Shown here piece after piece: positions 1 through 12,269 of a DNA stretch of 64,000 nt. The notes below the pieces were generated by a model that saw nothing but the letters and a program-made list of their open reading frames with translations, ran no database searches and had not been told where the DNA came from. This stretch comes from Argyresthia goedartella (Eukaryota; Arthropoda; Insecta; Lepidoptera; Argyresthiidae), in NCBI GenBank assembly GCA_949825045.1, contig OX463829.1:18260715-18324714 (forward strand), given 5' to 3'. The position numbers and the translations under genes are program-made. Positions within the stretch are counted from its first letter, which is position 1. Each line of letters starts with the position of its first letter.

Positions 1-151
1 AAAATGAATGATGTGTTACTTCAACCCGACTTAAGTAGTTGTTGATGACGAATGATATCCCTAATCTCGCCAAAAAATGCATTCACTTATACCTCCTTAC
101 TGGGACCGATGCTGGCGATTCAACTAACCTAATTAAACAAGGGCAACACAT

Positions 152-467
152 ATAATGACCACCAAAATATTTTTTTCCTACCCAAAATGGCTAAATGTCC
201 ACCAAAAGTTGCAGAAAATATCAGGTCAAAATACTGCGGTAGCTCAGGTGAAAGGTAAAGGGGGTGAGCGAAGCGAAGCCCCCTTTATCCTTCGTGTTAG
301 GTTGAACAACAAAAAATGCTTAAAACATAAACTTAAGTACACAAAACATAAAAATTAGTTTGGTGATCATTTATCCAAACACAATTTGGTGGACATCCAT
401 CCATTTTGGCAGTCATTTCGAATTTATTTGTAGTAAATTTTCGATTTTTTTGGTAATCGTTTAAATA
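152..467 (+). mobile_element. MITE-like element, family A, copy 1
   Basis: Non-coding element of about 315 bp found four times in the window, plus one fragment. It starts with a GACCACCAAAA-type end and finishes with the inverted form (TTTTGGTAATCGTTTAAA), so it has imperfect terminal inverted repeats. A CACCAAA motif recurs inside, forward near the left end and inverted near the right end, as expected of subterminal transposase-binding sites. The centre holds a GC-rich stretch around GGTGAGCGAAGCGAAGCCCC. A 67-codon reading frame here carries no recognisable protein and is taken as chance. No transposase is encoded, so it is non-autonomous; the superfamily is not assigned. Confidence 0.75.
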
Positions 468-2369
468 CAAGCCTTCAACAAGTGAATTTTAAAATTGAAT
501 TTATGGCTACCGCGGAAGAGCTGTCGCATCCAAGGTTATCAGTTTAGTGCCTTAGTTAGTTGTTTTGACAGCTGATAACAAGAATCGTACTGGGTTTAAC
601 TAGCGACGAACTTTAAAGACGACAACGTCTTTAAAGAAGCGACATCAGGGAGTAAATAGGTAGTTTAGATACAAAGTTACTACGCGGAATATTGTGATTT
701 AGATACAGCTACAGATTTCACTCCACGTAAGTAGAAAGTTACAAACAGCAGGCCGCTGGGATTTAGGAAATAAAAATATGAACATTGATATTCACAGAGT
801 AGCAGCACGGTTCGAATGATTCAAAGGCTAGCGTTTCGGGAATGCAGGAACAATTTGAAATTCGTAGTCTGTTTCATGTGGTGAATCAAAGTCTCGCCCC
901 CTTTTTGGCGGTATTAAAAATATAAGTTGAGATAGAAACTCAGACTGACCTCGCCCGCGCCAGTCGTTGCGGAAAACGGGGTAGTGAAATAGATTTTAAT
1001 TTTAGATTAGGTTTACATGTCTGTGTGCTTTTTTGCCGTCCCACATTACGTTGCACCGCAAACGTTTTGTGATGTCATATTAAAAAAAAAACAGGTCTTG
1101 AGCTTTTCAGGGAATGGAATAAAAATTTGTGTTAGTTGTTAATTTATTAATTGTTGTTATATCTTTCTTCTTTTGCTTTAACCACTCGTCTGTGGGTAGA
1201 CAAAAAATGGCCCGTAATTGTGAACTATATAATTGGTAATAAAGTTCAAAACTTATGAAAAATAATCAATCACCTGTAGATGGCTTGGCCACACAGCCAT
1301 GCACAGCTGCTGCTGAGTGGCTAGGCTGGAGAACTTGGTGTGTGAATGACACGTGTCAGCGATTCGTGTGAGAGAAGAGCTCTGCGCTCCAAGCCGCGGA
1401 CCTCTTACTCACACACATCATCCACACGTGACTCAAACAAACGCATTTTCAGCTTAAACCAAACGCACTACACTAGTAGTAGAATATGGACCTAAATATA
1501 TGATTTAGTGTAGTTAGTTCAAAGGATTTGGAATCCCTCAATTAGCTAGCTCTGTAATTTACAGTAGCGCCCAACTGTGTTGCTTAGCTCGAATATTTCA
1601 AAATGTAATGATTTAGACTACTCTATGAAACAAACAGAACTACGACAAACATTTATGGGCTAAATTCTAAATATTTGCAAGGGATGTGGCCAGCATACAA
1701 AGGCCAAGCCACACAACAAACACGTACTGATACCACAAATTGCAAATACGCATGTAAACGTTAGCTTACCTTGCACCCCAGTGGTGAGAGTATTAAAATC
1801 TCCAGAGTTTATCTATGGGGTGCGCAGCGCTTCCTAGTCTAGGTAACCTTCCCTTATTGGACTATGGACCGATCTTCTCTCAAGCGCCGCAAGCACCAAT
1901 ATCGTACTGCAGCGGTGTAGCTTACAGAAAACAAGAATGCACAGGGATGCGTTTCGACTAGTTTCGACATACATCTCTATTATGATACTATCGATTATAA
2001 CATCCAGAGCATTCACAACTTTACATCCCAGCCATAGTGGCTGATTTCGTCTGTGTTGTTGGAAGTTTTTGCGGAAATATTAATGGGCACATCATGAACA
2101 ATTTCCTGTGCTTAACGAGTTTCCATTGATAATGTAAAGTGTAGTAGGGCTATTAACAATTAGGGAGCTGTTTAGTAGTGCCTCATACAAAACTATCATT
2201 CAGCCTATTTTTATGACACGAGTAACTATGACGAGTATTTATGAGATATTTAGTAATCATAAATTAGAATTTTAATGGGATCCTGAACACTATTGTTTCG
2301 AGTTTCACTTTCTTCTTACCTATAGGTATATCAGCAACGACAATGTCTACAGTCGTTTATTTATATGTA
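468..2369. other. No gene recognised
   Basis: AT-rich sequence with only short chance reading frames. The stretch 1270-1440 is somewhat GC-richer and contains two CACGTG hexamers. No transposon protein, tRNA-like box or long inverted repeat was recognised. Confidence 0.4.
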
Positions 2370-2790
2370 TGTTAATAGCTGACCCGACAGACGTAGTTCT
2401 CCCAAAAGAACAGGCGCATGCACTGAATTAAAGGCTTTCGATTTTTCGACTCGTTTAAATAATATTCACTCCGTAAGAACCTTCCAAAGACAAATAGTTA
2501 AAAAAAAGAGTGTGCTTTAGACCACACAACAGAAGTAAAACTTCTTTAGCTCTAATGCTTCAAAAATACATCTCCTGCACTGTCTGGCTATGAGAAGAAG
2601 AGAGAAAGAAAATGTGCGCGCGCACCTCTCGTTCGCCTCGCCCGATCACACTTTTCGTAACGTTCTCGTCACGCATTCGCCAGCTTACTCCCCAAGTCAA
2701 GCGTGTGTAAAGAAGTTTTACTTCAAAAATAGTTTATCAGAATCGGTCCAGCCGCTTGCCAGTTTCGCCGTTACCAACCTTTAGCAATTC
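2370..2790. repeat. Composite repeat with a nested MITE (2532-2724)
   Basis: The inner 193 bp is bounded by exact 17-bp inverted repeats, GAAGTAAAACTTCTTTA at 2532-2548 and its complement at 2708-2724. The flanks (near 2380 GCTGACCCGACAGACG and near 2740 CAGAATCGGTCCAGCCG) resemble widespread lepidopteran repeat sequence, which suggests the MITE inserted into an older repeat. A 64-codon frame across it has no recognisable domain. The repeat assignment of the flanks is from recall and is less certain than the inverted repeats, which are directly visible. Confidence 0.6.
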
Positions 2791-3245
2791 ATTGTTATAT
2801 AGTTATGTTTGTCACAACATTTCAACCAATGCACGCTTTTTAATTTAGTATGCATGTAAGTGAGCTTTTAACGCTCAATTTACATAGCAATAAATCCAAT
2901 ATTCTGTTTGTAGGTCAAATGCTTTCTGAAATAAAAATAAAAACCTTTCGCGCCCACCTTTCAGCGGACAGAAACTGTTGATTATTCCAGTATTCCCGGG
3001 ATGGCTGCAATTCAGTCCTCTCTTCAGTTAGCATCGCAGTATCAAAGTGACATTTGATTCGTGATGGATTTAAGGTTTTTTGGCAATTTCACGCTTGGCA
3101 ACAATTTTCACGGGAACTCTCCAATGGATTCTGTTTTGTTGCGTCCCGTCCACATTTGATTGGTTCATGTACAGCAGCAATTATTCGACAATGGAAGGAT
3201 TTAATTGGATTGTTACATTGTTAGGATACGGGTATGTGCAAAAAA

Positions 3246-3775
3246 CGACATCGTGTGAAATGTCACACTATAAATCAAGTATCAAATATACCTACCGTGG
3301 ATATAGATCAAGGAATATTCGTAAGCGTTTAATTAAGGTTTACATCTGGAGCATGGCGTTATATAGCAGCGCAACCTGGACCATGAAACAACGAGACCGA
3401 GAAAGATTGGAAGCGTGCGAGATGTGGTGTTGGAGAAGGATGGAATGAATCAGTTGGATGGAAAGGAAAAGCAACGAGGAGGTGTTGCATTTGGTTGGAG
3501 AAAAAGATGTTTGTTGAAAACTATTGAGAATAGAAGAGGGAAGATCCTGGGACACCTAAAACGGCACGACATCTTCCTCCAAACTATATTGGAAAGTCAA
3601 ATAGAGGGAAAAAGGAAGAGAGGTAGACCACGGAGAACCTAAATGGACCAAGTGAAGGAGAAGATAAATGTAGTATCGTATCAGGACTTCAAGGAGAAGG
3701 CGATGTGTAGAAGTGCATGAAAGGAACCCCGCCGACAAAAGCGTAGCTCTTAAATAATGAATGAATGGATAAAGA
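3246..3775 (+). pseudogene. Non-LTR retrotransposon 3' fragment
   Basis: Conceptual translation around 3292-3450 gives a region typical of the C-terminal part of LINE reverse transcriptases: an RKRLIKVYIWSMALYSSATW stretch followed by RLEACEMWCWRRME. After a stop, related sequence resumes (ISWMERKSNEEVL, then a GHLKR and GKRKRGRPRR segment) in shifted frames up to about 3640. The remnant ends with a short (AATG)n run near 3755-3775, a typical LINE tail. The catalytic core is missing, so this is a 5'-truncated, decayed copy. The clade is not firmly assigned. Confidence 0.75.
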
Positions 3776-5189
3776 TATGTTCTTCAAAAATGTTCAAGAT
3801 TGTACTGTTAGCACATGTCATCTACTTTGTTAGGCGTAGAAACTCTCTTGCAATAATTGAGGTTACATGGGAAATATGTGAGTTAGTCGTCATCTCGCGT
3901 GCGAGTTGACCCTGTTCGATAAAACCTATTTTTGTTGTCGTCAACTCGCACTAAAGTGGAAATTTTAGATATTTATGTACAATACAAAAACTATTTTGAT
4001 TTATTTTTATTTTTATTAATAGTAAATTTTCTAGACTCAGAAAATAAATCATCTTGTATGTGTTATACAAACGTCAAGGCTTTAGAATATAGGGGGGAAC
4101 GCAGGAAATTTTGGAAGATTAACGTAGGAAGTGAAAGGAGAGTTAAATGAAAAGGAAAAAGGAGACTTGACCGAAATCGGACCATTGCCGAACTGGAGAT
4201 TTGGCCGAGTCAAGATAGATTCTATGCTGTTAAGGCATTCTCGTGAGGCCCCGGCCTGACTGCGTTTTAATATCAGCATTATTATATCCCTAATCTCAAC
4301 TCACGTCTCAGAATATCATCTCGCGTGTTAAATCTCTCGTCAACAGCTAAGCATCTAATACAAAATAATTGCTTGTCACCCTTTGTTGTTATTCCGGAGT
4401 CTATTTAACAAAAGCTTAATCGTCAAATGGAGCAAGGCGTCTTAGTTAATCTTTGTAAAAGGTAATTTAACACCGATAATAAATCTGCCTCTTCTGCTTA
4501 TACATAATTTAATCTTTGAGATGGATAAACGCTTTGTGTCAGAGACAGATCATCTCGATATTAATGATGAGTAATTTACTTTTGTCACGTTGTCTCTTTT
4601 TTGTATAACGATTATTGCCTGTTATTGTTAGGCTCTTCTCGATAATGGCAAAATTTAGAGACAACTTATTCTGTTTGTGTACATTTAAGTAGCTTCAGAT
4701 TAAAAGTCCTGACTGATATCAACGCACAGCATGATCCGCTGGTAGAGACATGAAACTTTGTAAAGGTCGATTAACTAAAGCTGGCACGTTCAACACATTT
4801 ACACGTTGCGCTTATGTAGCGTCTGTGAATAAACGCGCGGCGTGACGTTGCACTGCAGGGGCATCAAGAATAGTCTGTCTGTATCTCTCACGCGTGGTCA
4901 AACGTATGAGTATGAAGGAGTCAGTTATTTTTCTACGTTCATAAACATAGAGTGATCTTATATGAATTCCTGTCACGTCTCAATCGACGCATTATCGTTA
5001 TTGTGATTGTTTACCTATTTCGAGGTTACAATAAAGATAAAGAATAATTTATTCAGGAACATAGGTAATATGCCGATCTTAATCAATGACATTGTGTGAT
5101 AGGTCTCTATGTTCTGCCATGGGAGGGCATATGAATATTAACATTATGAATTAGAATTATAACTTATATCATAACTTAGAGGTATCTGG
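3776..5189. other. No gene recognised
   Basis: AT-rich sequence with short chance frames only. No element ends were recognised. Confidence 0.4.
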
Positions 5190-6120
5190 TAAATTATAAA
5201 TTTTTGTCAGTTTTATAAAACATCACGGAGGTATTCATCAACACTGCAAAAAACTTTATTTGTTAGAAGACCTTGTATTTTCTCTTTAAATATATGTACA
5301 ATTTGTATTTCTTTTACAGATTGCGGGAGTTTATTATATATTCTAATGGCCATGCAAAATGTACTTTTATTATAATAAACAGATTTGTGACACTCCATTT
5401 TGAGCTTCTTGTGGTGACGCCTGCCTTTTACATTTTGAAATAGGTGCATATTACTTTTGACAAAAACCAAGGTTTCGTATATATAAACAGACGGCATCAT
5501 AATAATGTTAAGACTCTTGAAGTAGGGTTTACAACTGTCAGTTGGGTCAGCTTGCACATAGCCTTCACACATTTGTTCTGAGCTTGAAAAATAGTCTCAG
5601 TACCCGTTGCATTATACTGTAGCGCACGGAAGACTACAAAACCATGATACGAAACAAGTAAGTACAGCATCAGTGTTCATAATTTTTGTAAACATGTGCA
5701 ATGCCTATTCATATTGATTTAGCTTTTTTTGCAACTGTTCAATGTGTGTCTTCCACGACATGTTGGAATCAATATGTAGACCTAAGAACTTTGTTGTTCC
5801 TGGAGCTTCAATTTGCTCATACAGTATTTAACATTCAATGCGTATTCCTGACCATGTCCTAGTTTATATTTAATTAATTTAGTATTTCCCAGATTAACTA
5901 AGAGATTGTTTTATGCCAGCCATTCAATTACACATGTCAAGTTATAGTTAATGTAATTTTCATATATCAAATCTAACTTAATTAAATTATTACCGATAAA
6001 TGTCACCGAGCTGTCATCAGGATACAAAAACATTGGATCATTTATTGCTTTTGGGATGTCATTTATGTATATAATAAATAGTAAAGGTCCAAATACGGAA
6101 TCCTGTGGAAATTTCATTAG
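5190..6120 (-). pseudogene. Jockey/CR1-group LINE remnant (RT to C-terminus)
   Basis: On the minus strand, 6117-5911 encodes the RT segment SVFGPLLFIIYINDIP followed by FLYPDDSS, which corresponds to the catalytic (Y/F)xDD region with the usual alanine replaced by proline. After frame breaks, 5572-5213 encodes 119 residues including DSCKPYFKSLNIIMMPSVYI and a terminal AIRIYNKLPQSVKE block, typical of the C-terminal end of this LINE group. The intervening translation is disrupted by stops and frameshifts. The copy is dead and 5'-truncated. Confidence 0.8.
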
Positions 6121-6300
6121 TGGTGTACCGTGAACGTGCCATCTCTAGTTACCTGGCCTAGGGTACTTTAAATAGCGTAGGGTAGCACTGAGAAGGAGTT
6201 TGGCGAATTTCGTCGTCTAAGGGGGGGGGGGGGAGAAAGCTTTTTATACACGACTTTACGTGAGCGAAGCCGCGGGCACCTGCTAGTAATACATACATAT
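6121..6300. repeat. Repeat junction with 13-G run
   Basis: A run of 13 G lies at 6221-6233. The segment near 6260 (GAGCGAAGCCGCGGGCACC, then TGCTAGTA) resembles a terminal motif of common lepidopteran interspersed repeats. The inverse type of motif (ACTAGCTG...GGCGCGGCTTCGC) occurs near 63613. Confidence 0.4.
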
Positions 6301-7725
6301 AAGGAAAGGCCCAAGATATCAAAAGAGTGCCAACACGAACAGAGGCTACTATCATCTTTAAATATTAATAAAACCCGCAGGTCAACCGCCTCCATCAATC
6401 ACGCTAAAGGCTATATTCATTTGCATATTGCGGTCCCTACCAGCATTTGCGGGTTGCTCATAATTATTATGAGCCAAGGCAAATTGGCCCCTAAGGTGCT
6501 CCCCCGAACTACATAGTGGTAGTGCCTTTATTATCCAACGAGCGTGCTCAGTTGTGCTAATTTGTACCCTTTCATGTGGTTTACTATCGAGTGCCGTATT
6601 AGACTGGGAATTAAAGATGATATTGTGAAATTGATAGGGGTAATACATACTTACGTGCGTTTGTTAGACGAATATTGTATGCCATTAAGTAGTATTCAAA
6701 TGCTGCAAAAGAAAGAGAAGATGTGTTTATGAGAAGTGAACACGCTAATGCTGCGTTCTTATCCTTGACGAAAACAGAGCATTATTCGACTTCATCTGCT
6801 TAGAATTCAAACCACATATCTCCAGAGAAAGACTCTCTTATTAAAACGCACCAGTTCTTCAGGGTCTAGCTACGTTCGCGAGATTTTTTAATCTGTTGAT
6901 CAAACACAGGGAATGACGACAAATTTATTCTACCTCATATATAGAGATATTCATCTCAGCGGTGTTTGCTTTTTGATACTTTCTTTTTAAGGCAGGTCAT
7001 GTCTGTAGAATACGGAATAAGGTTTTGTATGGAGCCTGAGGAAAATGGTTCACCACAAAAGCATGATACATTTGTTAATGATACCTCTATACATTTTGGG
7101 CCGAACGGTTTGCATATAAAAGTGAAAAATAAAGTCGTTCTGGTTAAATCGATTCTGCGAGCGAAAGTTGTTCAGACTGATGTCCCCAACGACCCCTTAA
7201 AATATGACTACACCTTTCTGTTCCATCCTGTTTAATTGCCTTTGCATGTCATGAATATAATTTTAAACAAATAACATACATTGAAGAAAACGCGTGAGCA
7301 AAACTGATGCGTGACGATATTTGCATTTTATTCTCCTAGGCTATTACAAATTTCGCCCGAAATTATTACCTGAATCGCAAAAAACTTTTCATTTTTGTGT
7401 GTCAGGTGTTTCGAAGTTTTTTACTCACTGGCTTTATGCCAACCCATTGTTATTTTTAAATCAGCAAGCAACAAAGTGCTCGACTTTCGGACGAGATGTA
7501 GAATTCCGCAGTATGATGCTCGTGATTTCTTAAGGCTTTTTTTATAAAGTTCATAAAAGACTTTGAAGACTTGAAGCCTGCTTTGCAGTTATGCAACCAG
7601 CCAAATGTGAAGTTTTAAAAGATGGCTGTTCACGTTTAGGTGATGCTTTGTTGCAAAGATTGCCGATAAAATATCTCATAAAGATAAATAATATATGATC
7701 GTTGATATTTTTCCATATTTATACA
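6301..7725. other. No gene recognised
   Basis: Short frames of 60-90 codons occur (for example 6382-6648 minus and 6966-7235 plus) but none has a recognisable domain, repeat structure or convincing composition. Confidence 0.4.
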
Positions 7726-8200
7726 TTTATCTACACACGTATCATAAAAAGCCTCTTTACTGCGTACAAAAACCGTACGTTACGATCAGCATAATGTTAA
7801 ACTACTTGGTAAAAACTCATTTCTTATCTGAAAAATTACACATTATGACCATAATGTGTAATTTTTCTACACATTATGACATTCAAATTTCGAACGCCGA
7901 CGCCCGCCTCGTGCCGCCCCTAGTTTGTCTGTAAAGTTGGTACTGACATTCAAATTTCGAACGCCGACGCCCGAAGTTGGTGCTACAGAACAAGCTAAAC
8001 AACAAGCCACAATGCCGGTCAGCAGTCACTACATAATGGAGGGCAGAGTTTTAATGCGTAGAAAAATTACACATTATGGTCATAATGTGTAATTTTTCAG
8101 ATAAGAAATGAGTTTTTACCAAGTAGTTTAACATTATGCTGATCGTAACGTACGGTTTTTGTACGCAGTAAAGAGGGTTTATGATACGTGTGTAGATAAA
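7726..8200. mobile_element. Foldback element with 141-bp inverted arms
   Basis: The left arm (7726-7868) and right arm (8060-8200) are nearly identical inverted repeats. They start TTTATCTACACACGTATCAT and differ visibly only at a few bases near positions 20-30 of the arm. Each arm ends internally in its own small palindrome around TTACACATTATG. The 190-bp centre holds an exact 30-bp direct repeat (7877-7906 and 7944-7973). No protein is encoded, and no clear target duplication is seen just outside the arms. A rearranged relative lies at 10508-10948. Confidence 0.8.
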
Positions 8201-9199
8201 CTTCTATTAGTAGTTTGGGTTTTAAATTTATAATACAATACAAGGATATATTATACGTAGTTTGTTTCCATTTGTATGCATAGTTCTTCCCACGCTTGAT
8301 GTACTTGTACTGTCAAACCAAGGTTTGCTGGAATAAATATCTTGCTGGAAGAAAGCTAACACTACCACGCGCTACGACTTTTAGTATCTAGTTAATCATG
8401 TACTAAATGTACTAAAAGAAGTAGCGCTTAGAAGCTATTCCTTAAATATAGCCGCATCATCTCCTATTCTCCTTATAAACCTTATTATCACGCAGTAAAG
8501 TCCAAAGATAAAAGACCGGGGCCTTGCTCGCCTGGATTGTACAGATATATTTGTTTGTACTCTTTACGTACTATCAAAGTTCTTTATTCTGGTGCAGGAT
8601 TTGCGTGCAAACTGCAGCGCATTAAGCAAATTCGGGCAAATTAGCAAATGTGTGGTAAATAATGATTGCCGAATGCAGGTTCCACAGCCGGCAGGCAACA
8701 GTTGCAATATGCGAACCAAAATATTGTTATTTTCGTAATGATATTAAAATTGTTGCACACTCGTGTGCGCTGATAATATATTGTTTGGGGTTTCGTCGGA
8801 AAGTGGTGATTATCGTTAATCGGGCTAAAACTATGCTGCTGACCAAAAACCCGTTGTACAGGTTTTTTGGGAAAAATAGCTGCGCTGTTCCATTTTCCCA
8901 CTCATTTGAGCCTTTCTAGGACGGCGTAATAGAGTCCAAAATAAAAGTCAGTTGGCACAGTGCTACCATTGCTTTGTCAAAATTAACGTAACGGTATGAC
9001 TGTACATATGTAGTCGACAATGTAACAAATCCCATCTTTTAATAATTGTCTTAAATTTAATTAATGAATGTGCCCATTAGATTTCCCCACCGAGGGGCAC
9101 ATGCCCTACCAGACTACGAGTTAGATTGAGCCATAGTCCACCACGCGGGCTCATTGCGGGTTGATGGAGGGGTGGGGACTAGTGACCAACACGACTGCC
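8201..9199. other. No gene recognised
   Basis: Overlapping short frames on both strands near 8641-8919 have no recognisable product. No repeat was identified. Confidence 0.4.
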
Positions 9200-9757
9200 A
9201 GATGTTTTTAAGCTGCCCTACTACACCGCACGCTGGAAAAAGCCGCCAGGCTCACTCACATCGCGGGCCCATCAGTCTATAACCGTCTCTGCCGGACGAC
9301 ATCACTTCCGCTCCCAGCACGCAAATCTTTAAATTCAGACTGAAACGCTGGCTTCTCGAGCAATCGTTCTACCATTATAATGAACTTCTTACGCCTAGCG
9401 TATAATTATATTCTATTGACATTATTTTGTGGTTCTTACTTGTAATTTTATTACTATTACTAATTATTATTAACTGTGACTTTCTATAAAAATCAAATTG
9501 TATTTTTTATTTTTTTTTTAAACTTTATTTTTTATTAACAATGAAAGTAACCAAAATATATGAATTAAAAATAAAATAGAATTGTATTGACATTATTTAA
9601 TTGACATTATTTTATTGACTTCGTAATTTATTATGTGAATTGAATTTGATTATTGACAATATATGTTCTGTAAAAAATGAAATGAAATGACATGTGAAAG
9701 TGCCCTTGTGGCCTATTTACAGAATAAACGTTTTGAGTTTGAGTTTGAGTTTGATGT
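9200..9757 (+). pseudogene. LINE 3' end with (TTTGAG)n tail
   Basis: The frame ending at a stop near 9405 encodes IFKFRLKRWLLEQSFYHYNE just before the stop, a typical C-terminus of CR1/Jockey-group LINE ORF2. The preceding sequence is frameshifted. The 3' untranslated part is AT-rich and includes poly-T/A stretches near 9500-9580. It ends with GTGGCCTATTTACAGAATAA and a short TTTGAG repeat (about 9735-9757). Only the extreme 3' end of the element remains. Confidence 0.75.
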
Positions 9758-9855
9758 ATTTTTGTTAACTCCAAATGCAATTATACTGTAAACTAAATTG
9801 ACATGTAATGAAAGTTATGAATAAAATATCTTATCATATCTTATCTTATCTTACT
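9758..9855 (+). repeat. Probable second LINE tail, (TTATC)n
   Basis: An AATAAA-like signal near 9820 is followed by pentamer repeats of TTATC up to about 9854. This is the same architecture as the LINE tails at 14160 and 40945. No coding remnant is attached. Confidence 0.45.
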
Positions 9856-10507
9856 ACCATCGAATAGCAATAGTAGCCGGGACCTACAGTTAACGTGTCA
9901 TCCGCAACACGGAAGCGCCTGAAACAAATGCTATATAGAAACGGACATATTATATCCAGCACCCGTCTCGGCCAGATGTTGCTACCCGCGCAATCGTTTC
10001 CAATGTTAGAATGCCGCTAGGCCACGGATGCTTCGTAAAATAATATATTCAATAGTAATCCGCCACATATAACGTGTATCACCAGACAATTACACATTGG
10101 CCACCAATAGAGGATTTTTAAGGTTTCGTACTGTAAGGAGGCCTGTGGTGTCTGTCTTTTTAAATAAAAACTACTAATCACCTAACTAGTCTTTTTGAGA
10201 AATTACATACACACTAGACTTATGACTTCTTAAAAGCGGAGGCGACCACTGCTCGCGAACTCTAACTGAAAAATATTATTAAAGTAAATGGCAGGCTACC
10301 AAAAGGGCTGACTATACAGTAGAATACCACGGAAAAATACGTTACATGGTGATCTGCTGGTTAAGATGTTATTTCATGGAAAATAGGGTTATAACAGTAC
10401 CTTAAAAAGGAAAAACGGAACCACTATAATTTCACTCGTGTGTCTGTCTCATGGATTTAAAAGTAATATTAAACGACCGAATTCTGAACCGATTATGTTT
10501 GGTACAC
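9856..10507. other. No gene recognised
   Basis: Sequence near 10400-10450 (ACCTTAAAAAGGAAAAACGG) resembles a dispersed lepidopteran repeat from recall. Nothing coding was seen. Confidence 0.35.
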
Positions 10508-10948
10508 AATAGTAGTTTATGTGACTGATGCATAATGCCTAATTATTTACAGTTACATACACTAGTAAATCTACACACATATCATAAGCTCTCTTTGATG
10601 TGTACAGGGACCGCATGTTTGACCGGCATTGTGGCATTGAGTTGTTTAGCTTGTTCTGTAGTACAAACTTCACAGACAAAGTAGGGGCGGCACGAAATTT
10701 GAATGTCATATATGTAGAAAATGTACACATTATGGTCATAATGTTCAATATTCAGATAAGAAATGAGTTTTAACAAAGTAGTTTAACATTATGCTGATCG
10801 TAACGTGCGGTTTTTGGATGCAGTAAAGAGGGTTTATGATACTTGTGTAGATAATAGTAGTTTATGTGACTGATACATAATGTCTAATTATGTGCAGTTA
10901 CATACACTAGTTTATCTACACACATATCATGAGCTCTCTTTGATGTGT
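10508..10948. mobile_element. Rearranged relative of the 7726-8200 foldback, flanked by 96-bp direct repeats
   Basis: 10508-10603 and 10853-10948 are direct repeats of 96 bp differing at about 7 positions. Between them lies sequence matching the right arm of the 7726-8200 element (CAGATAAGAAATGAGTTTTA to GTGTAGATAA). A central piece related to 7985-8025 is present in the opposite orientation. The copy is older than the 7726 element (more mismatches) and lacks a matching pair of arms. No protein is encoded. Confidence 0.65.
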
Positions 10949-11167
10949 TCAAATTCTTCACTTTGTCTTATTTTAGTTTATATTATGTATAGGAATTAAA
11001 TTATCTAGTTTTTTTTAAATTGATTGTAAACCCATTAATGTACATAGTCAGGTCATAAGTTCTGTCACATGTGCAATATGAAATAATTTAGACATGTTTA
11101 TTATTTATGTAAACATTTATATAGCAAAATGAACTTAATAAAACATAGATTCTTATGGTAATAAAGT

Positions 11168-11705
11168 TTATTCAAAATGACCCCCGCGATTTTGAATACA
11201 GGCCTTTATTCTGCGCGGTCAGTCGGCTATCGCAGCACGAACGAGGTCCATGTCAATATCGGCGGCTGCCTTAATCAAGGATGCCTTGAGTGACTCCGAA
11301 TCAGGATGAGGCTTTGAGCAGGCCTTTTCCTCCAAGTGTTGCCATATCTTGTTATCTAACGGACTCAAATCTGGACTCGAGGAGGGCCAGTCTTCGTGCC
11401 GGATGAAGTCGATTTCACGCGCCGCCAGCCAGTCTTGTGTGCTTTTCGCTCTATGAGCTGGCGCAGAATCTTGTTGGAATACCCAGTGCCTGTTATTAAA
11501 CATGGTATGAGAAACAGGTTCCACAAGGTTCTTGAGGACTGTATTTTGATACACAACTGCATTCGTTTTTACGCCTTTCTCACAAAAATGTACCTCAGTT
11601 AAGCCCTAATAAGAGACTCCCAACGCTTCTTCACTGCTGTGTGCGTACATCTTATCATTTTGTTTGTTGTAGCTCTCTTCCACGGTGAAAATTTTTTCAT
11701 CCGAA
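11168..11705 (-). pseudogene. maT-type (DD37D) mariner-family transposase remnant
   Basis: Minus-strand translation gives the C-terminal catalytic part of a Tc1/mariner DDE transposase. It shows FSDEKIFTVEES (first catalytic Asp), then VHFCEKGVK, QQDSAPAHR (second Asp) and EDWPSSSPDLSPLD (third Asp). There are 37 residues between the second and third Asp, the spacing that defines the maT clade. Two in-frame stops break the frame, at 11606-11608 and 11219-11221, and about 20 residues before GVSY appear deleted. The DNA-binding N-terminus is absent. The family stop would be at 11168-11170. A 3' terminal motif may lie near 11048 (AGGTCATAAGTTCTGTCA), but no partner end was found. Confidence 0.88.
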
Positions 11706-12269
11706 AAACGAAAAACGAACAAATTGTATTCTATGATTGGTAAGTCAAATGAAAGGGCTAGTTGAAAGGGTCTTTTTTTATTAAAATAAACATAATATAT
11801 ACTTTTATATATTGCAGGAAAAATATACAGAAATGGATGGTTTAAATAAGGGGGCAACACTTTCTTTTACAACTACAAACATAAAAATGGACCTGGTTAC
11901 ATATATGAAGTATGAATGTAGCCGCACTAATACATTTTGCACGCCACTGCTCGGAAATATGGCCAAAGATGGATTGAAATGAGAGTAGAAAGAAGTTCTT
12001 AGTAGTACAATTCAAAAACAGTCAAACAATGTAGATTTGCAAAGTAAAATGTAGTGTTTAGCGGCCTTTTTTACTTTCTACTCTGCTATTGGTCGATTAT
12101 TTTTTACATTAGTAACTCGTTCAGAAACGGAGTGATGCAGAGTGATTATTAACCACGACATTAGCTGTGTGAATGTGCCGTTTTCAACGTTCAGTTCTTT
12201 GAGTGTTTGAAAACGTTTCCCTGTTTTATTTCCTTACATTAGGCGTGAAAAGCACATAGTAAATGCCTC
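11706..12269. other. No gene recognised
   Basis: AT-rich sequence beyond the maT remnant. No upstream transposase domain could be read here. Confidence 0.4.
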
